Made by a program: the position numbers and the translations under genes
Part shown: positions 1-8,120 of the stretch, piece after piece
Position numbering within the stretch: position 1 is the first letter of the stretch
How the letters are laid out: each line of letters opens with the position of its first letter
Assembly: GCA_036939975.1 (NCBI GenBank)
Contig: JALLPB010000526.1
Location: forward strand, 1 to 16,622
DNA: 16,622 nt
Origin: Cyclostephanos tholiformis
Taxonomy: Eukaryota; Bacillariophyta; Thalassiosirophyceae; Thalassiosirales; Thalassiosiraceae
Direction of reading: 5' to 3'
The notes under the pieces: generated by a model
What the model was told of the DNA's origin: nothing
The model's database searches: none
Seen by the model: only the letters and a program-made list of their open reading frames with translations

Positions 1-1356
1 GACATTCTGGGAAGGATCTCCAAATATCTCGTCTCGAGAGATCTTCCATGCAATTTGTAAGAGAGAAGCTGTTAGGAACTTTTGCCTTACATAGTCTGTG
101 AGAAGATTCCTCATTTCACGATTGGAAATATTTGGCGTATCAGCAATCTTGTAGTTAATGATGGGCAGCAACCAATGAGCCTTGATGGGAGTACATGGGA
201 CTAGACTCTTATACTTCCTCTGCTGCTTTGATGTGTCTTCATCGTCACCATCCTCATCGTCTGATAGTCCATCTGCATCTCCCTCAATTCCATCATCATC
301 AGGGTATTCATTATTGTCCTCATATTCATCTGCAGTAGGATGATCGGTTGTCATGGTGTTGGCTACTTTTAGTCTTGTCTGACAAACAGTTATCCGCCAC
401 CCCTTTGCAGAAGAACAAGCAGCGACAACTGCAAATTTAGACTGCTTACTACCGACAACCTCAAATCGAAAGTCATCACTTCTTTTGACACTAATATTGA
501 TTCCAGATAGATTTGCTTCTTCAGCAATACAAATGATCAATATCTCCTTTGATGGAAATGTGTGATCCACCAACAGTGGATCAGACTCCACACTGGTCAT
601 GTTTTGGAGTTGGGGATATAAAATTCCGGTATGATTGGAGCCCATAATACCACCGGCTCGTAATTACTTCCTCCGGAGATGCTGTACCTTGTCATTGTGA
701 GCCTTCCTCTCAACCCTCCATGTCTTGAGAGCCAATTTAGCGGCTACCTCACTCATACCTGATGTGTCAGGCCTTTCTGGACCACTATCAGACAGTGGCC
801 TTCCCTTCTTTTCTAGAGTAGTGGATTGGTAGTAAGAGAAGTCCTCTAGCTCCTCGTCATCCTGAAAAACTGCATCATTGTATTCTTCTGTGAAGTTAAC
901 TTGATTCTTGGCTCCCCCAACGTCCGCACCCCTCTTCTTCTCTCCCTTCTTTGGACTCTTCTACTTGGCTGCAGGTTTACTGTCAACATCTGAGGCAGCA
1001 TCATTACTATCTGAAGGGTGGTAGGATGACACATCCGAACTATTATCATATTCCCCTGAGTTAACAAACTCTCCACCAATGTCATCTCCAGCGGCCAGAT
1101 CTTCTGCATCAATATCTTCTTGGAAGTCCTTCAAGTGATCGATGGCTTGGAGGGTGTGCTCATCAAAGTCTGGGCTATTCAAAAGGCGTAATGCATGATT
1201 GCAGATGTCACTAATGAGTAAATTATCTCTCTGGGAGAAAAGAGAGAGGCTGGGATCTTTCAACATATCCATCTGCAGCTTTTGAATCCGAACAGCACTA
1301 CACTTGAATTCGACGCCGGGCTCATGGTTGTAAAAGGCAGACTTGAGGAACCTCAT
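1..1356 (-). pseudogene. MULE-like transposase, N-terminal part, two in-frame stops
   Basis: One minus-strand frame runs from an ATG at 1356 to the window edge (452 codons), broken only by TAG at 961-963 and TAA at 664-666. There is no frameshift between the pieces, so they appear to be one protein. A second ATG at 645 opens the last 215 codons. The protein has an acidic, serine-rich N-terminal half, a basic stretch just after the TAG, a central segment with WRITVCQ, a long Asp/Glu run (near 235-310), and a distal segment with NISNREMRNLL and WKISRDEIFGDP. That order resembles N-terminal regions of diatom MULE/MuDR-type transposases as I recall them; these cut and paste DNA with a DDE domain, which would lie beyond base 1 and is not visible. 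Assignment to MULE is inference. The two nonsense codons argue for a dead copy, although an intron covering a stop cannot be excluded. Confidence 0.58.
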
Positions 1357-1898
1357 GATTGGGTGGTCATCTCAAGTGGTGTAGAGTTCACATTCGCGGC
1401 AGAGCATGCAATCAAACAGCGATTATAAAACCAAACCGTGTTGACTTCCCCCTCAACATCAGAGGCCCCTTCCCCCAGCGAATTTTTTCCTGGAAGAACC
1501 GCCGCCGGAATAAGACCGGTGGTGCCGGCATTAACAATACCTGCCCCAGAGTCCTCAGCAATGTTCCCTAGTGAACTTGTCCCTGGAAGAACCGCTGTCA
1601 GAGAATCCACACTGCATGCGGGGATGGTGGCGTCCAAAACACCAGCCCCCTTGATCCTACGAAGGCTAGGCACGGTGGTGGCAGTGGCGGCAGTAGCGGC
1701 ACAACTATAAGCAAGTGCGCCTGCCCTCCTATAGCGGTGCTCCTCACGTGGTGATGTTGGCGGAGCCACAGACCCCCTTGTGCTTTGATGGGTGGTGGCA
1801 CGCGTAGACCCCCTAGTGCCATAGTGAGCTGTCTGTGCATAGTGATCAGTGTCCCCTTGCGCAATAGCCCTTCCCTTTCCTCTCCAATTAATAGGCAT
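1353..1898 (-). CDS. Hypothetical low-complexity protein upstream of the MULE-like frame
   Basis: An ATG-started 181-residue frame whose TGA overlaps the ATG of the MULE-like frame by 4 bases, in another phase. I do not recognise it. It is rich in Ala, Gly, Thr and Ser, with no signal peptide or membrane segment. A motif of the form AVLPGxxSLG occurs twice, 31 residues apart, matching a 93-bp spaced DNA repeat (14 identical bases at 1489-1502 and 1582-1595). Given the tight overlap it could be the original N-terminus of the transposon protein, separated by a frameshift or an unrecognised splice, or a spurious frame. A plus-strand frame at 1438-1710 covers the same DNA and has no better claim. 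Confidence 0.25.
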   Translation of the reverse strand: MPINWRGKGRAIAQGDTDHYAQTAHYGTRGSTRATTHQSTRGSVAPPTSPREEHRYRRAGALAYSCAATAATATTVPSLRRIKGAGVLDATIPACSVDSLTAVLPGTSSLGNIAEDSGAGIVNAGTTGLIPAAVLPGKNSLGEGASDVEGEVNTVWFYNRCLIACSAANVNSTPLEMTTQS

Positions 1899-2026
1899 GA
1901 CACAGGAGTAGATAGATGGTGATGGTGGAGCAGAGGGGCGATAATAAATGGGCGATGTGCTAAGAGAGAGAGATGATCAAAATTTATGAAATGCGCCAGA
2001 TAAAAAATGAACGGGGGAACATCATG

Positions 2027-2081
2027 CCATTTTTCTGGTGATGTGGTGATGTATCCACGCAACATATCACCAGAAAAATGG
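2027..2081. repeat. 16-bp perfect inverted repeat
   Basis: CCATTTTTCTGGTGAT at 2027-2042 is the exact reverse complement of 2066-2081, with a 23-base spacer. The flanks also form imperfect direct repeats beginning GGAACATCAT at about 2015 and 2090. It lies at the left edge of the TTTTGGTGATGA motif cluster, upstream of the minus-strand transposase frame, so it may belong to the terminal region of that transposon (inference). Confidence 0.7.
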
Positions 2082-2650
2082 GTAGCTACGGAACATCATC
2101 CATGTTTTGGTGATGATAAACAGAAAGCCTTTGCACGTTTTGGTGATGATATATGAATATCATCCATGCAGAGCTAGCTGAGACAATAAAATGATGTGAG
2201 AAGGCAAGACAGCCATCTCACTCAACAGAAATGACTGCATTTGGCATTTTGGTGATGACATTCTAACAGCAATCTAACGTTTTGGTGAGTATATTCTAAC
2301 AGCTCTTTAGGGTGGTGTATAAATGATGACATTCTGACAGCAAAAACACAATCGGTGTTATTCCTTAAATTGATATTATTTTCGTTACTGTCAAAAACAC
2401 GTTTTTGATTGATGGTGGTGATACTTAGAAGAGCAGACCCAATTTGACCAGATTTTTTATGTACATGAGAGACAGCCTTTTATCGGTGAGGTCCATGAAT
2501 AGATAGCTGAATTTGGTGATGACATTCTGACAATTTTCCCTATAATATATTATCGAATCTCTCAATAGATAATATATTATGATATCCATAAAATAGTGTA
2601 ATAAGTAATACATATCATAGGTAAATAATAGAAGATTCGTTTTGGCGATA
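2031..2650. repeat. Cluster of dispersed short repeats, core TTTTGGTGATGA
   Basis: The core or a close variant occurs at about 2034, 2104-2117, 2137-2150, 2247-2270, 2280-2303, 2511-2533 and 2638-2650. Several copies continue into GACATTCTRACAGC, and that half also occurs without the core at 2325-2341. A hairpin made from one copy, GATGATAT-ATGA-ATATCATC, lies at 2145-2164. No credible reading frame runs through this stretch. Candidate roles are transposase-binding subterminal repeats of the MULE-like element, part of an LTR or UTR, or a decayed minisatellite. The sequence alone does not decide. Confidence 0.6.
2542..2580. repeat. AT-rich hairpin, 13-bp perfect arms
   Basis: ATAATATATTATC (2542-2554) and GATAATATATTAT (2568-2580) are exact reverse complements around a 13-base loop. 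The arms are almost pure A/T and the core is itself palindromic. No coding frame or terminator context is attached. Confidence 0.7.
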
Positions 2651-3062
2651 AGGTAGTATCAACAATATCATCGGAGGATCATCTCTGTTAGTTTACATAG
2701 GTTTAACATAGTAGTCACATCCTTTATCCCTATGCCTCTAGAGTAGACAAGTCTGGGGATCATAAGGTAGCAAGCACCAAACAAACAAAAAATTTTCACC
2801 TGCGGCAAGCATAGACCGGGTCGAGATCCTCCCCTGTCCGCGCCGACGGCGATTTGCACTTCCGACCGCCTTTTGGAGTGTGGTGATCTTTCCCCTTGCG
2901 GCTGTGATCAATCCCCCCAAACTCAGTGGTTCACCAGGTTTTATTACCTTGCATATCTATTTTCTACCTAAAACCTACGTAGGAACTTGTGGTGGAGCTT
3001 TAATTCTTCAATTAATCACTTCCAAATACCACCGATAGCAACCCAAAAATTCCACCACCTGA
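2651..3062. other. Non-coding stretch, nothing recognised
   Basis: Only short overlapping frames without family resemblance occur here. A GC-rich patch lies near 2810-2870 and a 10-bp palindrome CCTACGTAGG at 2974-2983. This is where a 5' LTR of the following Gag remnant would be expected, but I found no second copy of it downstream. Confidence 0.4.
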
Positions 3063-3125
3063 CTCCTGCACCTGGAGTTCCTCCCGCTCTACCACAATTG
3101 CCGCGGGATGGACTCGGCGTCCTGA

Positions 3126-4535
3126 TTGGGCATCAAGGGACATTCAACTGAGTCCCCCATCAATGCAATAGGCGCCTGGGGAATCCCCTCACAAAGGCCA
3201 TCCCACCCACTCCCTCCTGACCTGGTCGACAAGGCCTACATGCTCATACCCCGTTGCGGTGACATTGCACCAAGGCTCAAACAACAAGAAGCCATGGTTA
3301 CATACCTCATGGTGTGGTTTGGTGATGGCCAACCCGTGACCTTTTACTCCCCACCAGAATGATACACCCCACACGACATTCGGATTAACTGTTCCGTTGG
3401 CAAGTGCACTGGACTCCCCTGGATTATCAACCAACTGTACGTCCGTGGTCTTGATAGGGACCTTCGATTTAACCGGGGTATATGATGCACCCTCAACGCC
3501 ATCAACAAGAGAATGCAGGGTTTGGACGATCACCCAGATGACATCCAGGAACCGTCACCACCAGCGGGCACGTCACCATGATTCTTGCACCCCCACCCCT
3601 CATGCCTCAGCAGCATGGCATTGGGAGGGTGGTCCAGGCCACCCCATGAGGCAAATCCACCCCCAAATGAGGCCATGACTCAGGGTCACACCACCTATGC
3701 TGATGCTGTGGCACACACACCCATGGCAACAACCCCACCGGCTGCATCCATTACAACCCTGACATCCATTTGGAGCATCCTTCCCCTCCGCCCACATACT
3801 TTGCTCCATCCTTCAATGTACACAACTTGGACTGCCAATGGGGACGACAACAACAGCAAAGCCGGCGGCATTAAGGAGTCTAAGGATGATGTCGTGCTCA
3901 TCATGATGACAGCTGAGGCAATGACTGCAGCAGACACCACACTTGGGATTGATTTGGTGGCAACCCCTTCCGACATGGCTCACGACTTGGAATCCACCAC
4001 ATCTGTCGAGAATGACAGCCCTGTCCTCCTAACCGCCTTGGACTCCCCTAGACCTGTGGCCGTTGACACCACTCACCTCTCGATGGCCCATGATACTGGC
4101 ACGTGCTTCACCATCATGGCCTGCAGTAGTCCATTGCCACCAACAGGCACACCCCTGGAGTCGGCCACCAATGACATGGCCACCCTACTAAGGGCCATTT
4201 CCAACCATCTCACGGAACTGGATCAGCAACGGATCTTGATTGGAGAGAAATACAATGCCATTCATGAACTCATGGTTTGGGCTCAGACTGAGTTTGATGC
4301 TCCCACCATCAAGCGTTGCGTGAAATCAGTGGTCGACTCAGCTTGTACCGACCTATTCAAAACAATCACCAGTCAGGCCCACACAGCAGTTGATGATGTA
4401 ATCAAAACTGTGGATGTCCCCAATGGATTGCTGGCTCATCTCATCCACGATGAAGTAACAGCAGTGGTAATGACCACTGTTAACAAACTCGTGACAACAA
4501 CGGTAGCCCCCCCAAGTTCACAACACACTGGATGA
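3126..4535 (+). pseudogene. Gag remnant, N-terminal segment (part of 3063-5936)
   Basis: One frame carries the N-terminal Gag portion with in-frame TGA at 3123-3125, 3360-3362, 3483-3485 and 3579-3581, ending in TGA at 4533-4535. Its longest unbroken part (from 3582) gives about 317 residues. That part begins without an ATG, rich in Thr, Ala and Pro, followed by a predicted-helical segment with NHLTELDQQRILIGEKYNAI. Reading appears to move to the next frame at a run of seven C (4507-4513): beyond it the neighbouring frame continues with TLDDMFMSYLDCVLNECKLE, which fits the family better than the local C-terminus. Confidence 0.6.
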
Positions 4536-4536
4536 C

Positions 4537-5034
4537 ATGTTCATGTCATATCTGGACTGTGTTCTCAACGAATGCAAACTGGAAGAGGGGTTCTCAGAGT
4601 TTATCATGATGCAAGCAAGAATGGAATACCTCAAATTCCTGATGGGGGCAACAACAGAGACCATCGCAACAATTAACACTATGATTGATGCCAGTGAGGC
4701 CAGACTCAATGCTGCCATTCGCTCACACAATGCCACACTTGACCAAGATGGCATGCAGCCACCGAGCCGGCCCACACAGACGCCCATGCATCTCCTCCTT
4801 AAGAAGTTCAATGCACTGTCTATTGTATGGTGGTATTGGTATGAACATCTAATGACACCAGCGAGGGATTCTGCATCGCCCTGGTACCCTTCAATGCCAT
4901 CCAATTTTGATGTCGTCAGGAGGGACTATGCATACCAGGCCTTGGATTCGACCGATAAAATAATATGGCCAGCGCATTGTGTACTCTCTTACCAGTTTGC
5001 CTTGAGGAGGCTGATGGCCAAACTAAGGCCATGA
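4537..5034 (+). pseudogene. Gag remnant, central segment (part of 3063-5936)
   Basis: A 165-residue frame shifted relative to the previous piece. It contains a helical Met/Ala-rich stretch, then YPSMPSNFDVVRRDYAYQAL and IIWPAHCVLSYQFALRRLMA, which I associate with the region just before the capsid-like core of this Gag type. The true sequence leaves this frame near 5018-5025, where the next frame continues with KAMIVDAKMRTRNGYEIIW. The shadow frame on the opposite strand (4518-4904) has no family resemblance. Confidence 0.6.
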
Positions 5035-5668
5035 TAGTGGATGCCAAAATGAGAACACGTAATGGCTATGAGATCATATGGAACCTGTTTTACAGGTTCA
5101 TACCAGGATTTGACCCCACCAAAATGATCGATAGGCCACAATGGGATGATCACGATGGGGATGTCATTCAATACGCAGAGGCATTCGACCTCTATTTCCA
5201 GCTCAGCGCCAAATGTGGCAAAAACCATAACCAGATCACATGATCTATCCTTTTCTTAAAAGAGATTACGGTGAGGAATCTGATGAAGATAGTAGAACTG
5301 CTGCTTATTGCCATCAAAGGCATGCAGAGTGACTATGACAAAGATATTGGTGGGAAACCAATTTGTTTCCTACCACACCACCTTCACGTCAACTCACTTG
5401 CCCAATGGATTGCAGATCACTGCAAGACCAAACCTTCAATTGAGATCTTGGCCTACGACCCCGAGTGCACAACCTCTCATACGGCGACAAGGTCACCAGA
5501 ACTGCAGAGAACACAGATGGGGATACTTTGCAATATACAGAGCCACTCAACGGCCACCTTCAGGGGCACTTGGTCCCCACCATCGCCCAGGCTTAATGTC
5601 CAAATGGCCAACCTGGACATCGGATGCCAAACACATCCTACTCATGAAAGCTTGACTCCATTCGACAC
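4965..5668 (+). pseudogene. Gag remnant, capsid-like core (part of 3063-5936)
   Basis: The frame carries the most conserved Gag segment: GYEIIWNLFYRFIPGFDPTK, then RPQWDDHDGDVIQYAEAF, then a piece with LMKIVELLLIAIKGMQSDYD and FLPHHLHVNSLAQWIADHC. One TGA at 5241-5243 separates the two halves. After about 5450 the sequence turns into a Pro/Arg/Thr-rich linker in mixed frames, as expected before a nucleocapsid knuckle. Confidence 0.62.
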
Positions 5669-5695
5669 ATGCATCCTGATCAACCTTGGGTCATC

Positions 5696-5737
5696 TGTGA
5701 TCCCTGTGGCAAGATGGGACACATTGCCAACATGTGC
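5696..5737 (+). other. CCHC zinc knuckle of the Gag remnant
   Basis: The translation CDPCGKMGHIANMC fits C-x2-C-x4-H-x4-C exactly, the retroviral-type nucleocapsid knuckle that binds element RNA. All four zinc ligands are present. It is followed by a Leu/Gln-rich helix (FLQQYLENGIVTKETI) typical of this Gag type. Confidence 0.85.
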
Positions 5738-5936
5738 AACTTCCTGGCAATATCGGTTTTCCTACAACAATACCTAGAGAACGGCATTGTGACAAAAGAA
5801 ACCATAGCAGATACAGAACAGCATGGAAGGAACATGGCGGCTCTCCCAGAACAATACCAGCTAAGGTGCATGCAGCATTCACTTTGAGCAGATTGAAGAT
5901 GAAATTGACTGGCTCTGCTGGCCTGCCACCTCAATG

Positions 5937-6063
5937 GAATGACTCACCAACACCCCTACCCCCCTACGAACAACACCACATCCTTCAGTTCACCAAGGGT
6001 GACTTGTAATGATTGGACTTTTTGCCCTGGACAAAAGTTATCCAAACCCGACATCAACACACC
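5937..6063. other. Spacer between Gag remnant and copia-like LTR
   Basis: 127 bases after the Gag stop. It is C/A-rich with no recognised frame. It contains GTTATCCAAAC near 6038, similar to GTTATCCAAGC inside the following LTR, perhaps by chance. No pol sequence of the Gag element is seen. Confidence 0.4.
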
Positions 6064-6238
6064 TGTTAATACCCCTATCCAGGTGGTGCATGCACACACG
6101 CACCAAACCCCTATCCTCGGGTTATCCGAAGGTTATCCAAGCACAAACTTACCTATTACTTACTTACTGGGATTATCACTGAGCCATAATAGAACCCCAT
6201 AAATTAGATCAGTTCCTTATCACCATGACAATAGATCA
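6064..6238 (+). repeat. 5' LTR of the copia-like element
   Basis: Begins TGTTAATA and ends GATCA. The final 48 bases (6191-6238) are identical to the end of the 3' LTR; the upstream part is diverged. It is 34 bases longer than the 3' LTR, because ACCCCTATCC occurs twice (starting at about 6071 and 6107), bracketing an extra 36-base unit. CCATAAATTAG near 6197 and CCATAAT near 6184 are possible TATA-like elements for element transcription. Confidence 0.85.
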
Positions 6239-6254
6239 GCAGAACTGATCTAAT
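6203..6254 (+). promoter_or_regulatory. Putative primer-binding site with complementary arm in the LTR
   Basis: ATTAGATCAGTTC (6203-6215, inside the LTR) is the exact reverse complement of GAACTGATCTAAT (6242-6254), which begins three bases after the LTR end. That second position is where minus-strand DNA synthesis is primed in LTR elements. Downstream sequence does not obviously match the initiator-tRNA complement used by many copia elements. Self-priming by the element's own RNA is an inference from this pairing. Confidence 0.45.
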
Positions 6255-6485
6255 CCTCCTACACTCCCTATCCCCAACCAAACCCCATGGAACTCAAGTT
6301 CAAACTGGCAACAGAACCAGCCTGCAAGACAACAATTGCACTGGGGGTTTTTATTGGGATCACAAGAATCATCACAGAGTCTTCCAATGCATCTAGTTTT
6401 GGTGGCTGCATATTCTTTAGGGTCCTCACCTTAATCATTGGCACATACAAAATCCCCCCCTTCACATGTGCACCAACTGAGAACC

Positions 6486-7740
6486 ATGTCCAACACAATC
6501 TCAGCAGACTCCATACGGGCCCAAATGCCCCACACTATGCTCACATGCATTAATGGAGAGCTAACACACAGGCTACTCAAAATCCTCAAAAAGGAACTTG
6601 CCGCCAACCTCATGGCCATTCCTTGCCACTGGGGCCACGGAAAAGGACATCTCAGACTCCTCCAGAACCCAGTGCTTTACCTCCAATGCAATGGGGTGGC
6701 CAATGCAATGGAACAGCATTCACCATACCAGAAGCCACTTCCCCTGACTATCCTGTCAATCCACCATCTGTACTCCCTGCCCATGAAGCAGCATGTGCAC
6801 CCAACCTCGCCAAACAAAAGGCTTGGAACACCTACCTCATTGTTGCCACCATCACACACGACCAATTTGCCGCCACCATTGATGATGTATATTACAATGC
6901 CTTAGACAACCCCACCGAGGGCCTTAATGCAGTCACCCTTTGCAAAATCATCACCCACATTTGCACCAAATACGCGACCATCTCGTAACCTTACATCAAC
7001 AACAACTTGGTCGAGTTCCACACTGACATCGATGCAAATCTTCCCCTTGCCGTGTACACGCACAAACAAGAAAAATCCCAAATGTTTGCCCTTAATGCAG
7101 GCATTCCCATCTCCAAAGTTACAATGGTGTCAACTAGCACAGAAGCAGCAATCAATTGTGATGGAATGGAACTTGCATGGCGCAAGTGGAAGCATTGTCC
7201 TCTTGTTGACCAAACTTGGAACAACTGGAGGATGCATTGGACCGCAGCCTTAGCGGAATCCTGCGACATCACACGCATAACCATGGGCAACCAAACATTC
7301 ACAAACCAGGCCACCACCAATGCCAAACAGCCACACGCATGGTCACATCCCTTGACAACCTAGCAAACGCAGCCATCCAAAAGAACATCACTGTGGAGAA
7401 ACTCAATGCCACCAACAAATTCCTTGCAAAGGCTCTGGCAGATGCCAAGTCTGCCATCGCCAGGCTTTGCCTCCCAAAGTCGCCAGCCTCACCAACTCCG
7501 GCCACCTCAAATGGGAACAATAGACCACGCCCAACACACTGGGTGGCAGTGAAACCCGACTGGGACCCCGCTGGTTACTGTTGGACACATGGTTTTAAAA
7601 TTAAAATTGGACACTCCAGTGCAACTTGCTCCCGCAGGCATGATGGACATGATGTCGCCGCCACCCGCACCAACACCAAAGGCACCAACACAGGCTGGTC
7701 AAACACCCGACATCTCGCACCAGCGGGATTGTTGAATGTA
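6486..7740 (+). pseudogene. gag: Gag of the copia-like element
   Basis: Structural Gag in three frames. The likely start is the ATG at 6486 (MSNTISADSIRAQMP), followed by KELAANLMAIPCHWGHGKGH. Near 6700 the frame changes to one carrying AFTIPEATSPDYPVN, KQKAWNTYLIVATITHDQF and AVYTHKQEKSQMFALNAGIP, with one stop (TAA 6986-6988). Near 7330 it changes again to SLDNLANAAIQKNITVEKL and a coiled-coil-like Ala/Lys stretch. The C-terminus has YCWTHGFKIKIGHSSATC (7579-7632), a knuckle-like C-x12-H-x4-C, the reduced zinc-knuckle variant of this Gag type. It should coat element RNA in a particle; this copy cannot be translated through. Confidence 0.75.
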
Positions 7741-8120
7741 GATGTATCTTATAACATTATAGCAAACTCGTTTAAACACAAAACCAGCTTTACCAGCCCC
7801 CGCAACTTATTTAACACCGCCTTCATTGACTCCACCACGTCAAAATCGCTTGTCATGCCTTCGGCCACCACATCAGAAACAACAAACACATCATCCATCA
7901 CCATCATACAACCCAGTGGCAACAAGATGCAATCTACCCATGCCATTGACCTCCTCCTTGGTAATCTACCCCTCAATACCAGAATGGCGCACAATCTCCC
8001 TGGGCTCGCCAACAACCTACTATCCATAGCTGTCCTGTATGATGCCGGCTGCAAGGTTTTCTTTCATGCCACTGGCTGTGAAGTCACTTTAAATGGCCTG
8101 GTCATCCTCCGAGGGTGTGG
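7741..8120 (+). pseudogene. Aspartic protease domain of the copia-like element
   Basis: Continues in the frame of the Gag C-terminus. FIDSTTSKS (gac at 7828-7830) sits where the family has the active-site D-S-G; here the glycine position is Thr (7834-7836). Further on come GLANNLLSIAVLYDAGCKVFF and a glycine-containing loop, the conserved C-terminal part of this protease type. The domain would cut the Gag-Pol polyprotein. With the glycine lost it is probably inactive. The frame changes near 8115-8125. Confidence 0.65.

Larger units (their letters stand above)
3063..5936 (+). pseudogene. gag: LTR-retrotransposon Gag remnant, decayed
   Basis: The nucleocapsid/capsid protein of an LTR retrotransposon, broken into pieces in several frames. 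Visible in order: an N-terminal segment (3126-3578) with RINCSVGKCTGLPW; a Thr/Ala-rich linker; a helical segment (about 4180-4500) ending at a frameshift; a continuation (4537-5034) with PSNFDVVRRDYAYQALDSTD; a capsid-like core (5030-5420) with GYEIIWNLFYRFIPGFDPTK and HDGDVIQYAEAFDLYF; a basic linker; a CCHC knuckle (5696-5737); and a C-terminal tail DEIDWLCWP ending at 5936. The order and motifs match a Gag type I recall from diatom genomes. No protease, integrase or reverse transcriptase of this element follows; the next sequence is another element's LTR. Frame 3063-4535 has only TGA stops, and at least four frame changes occur, so it cannot make full-length protein. Confidence 0.75.

Noticed and set aside
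2031..2650. CRISPR array
   Set aside because: Repeat copies are imperfect, spacing is irregular from about 10 to over 200 bases, and the setting is eukaryotic.
2810..2850. tRNA-like T-loop (GGGTCGAGATCC)
   Set aside because: No matching acceptor stem, anticodon arm or D arm could be folded around it.
3060..4535. TGA used as a sense codon (altered genetic code)
   Set aside because: TGA terminates the RNase H frame and the LINE C-terminus normally, and neighbouring elements contain TAA and TAG stops as well. Decay of CGA or TGG codons is simpler.
4518..4904. Minus-strand 128-residue frame
   Set aside because: Antisense to the recognisable Gag segment, with no resemblance to a known family.
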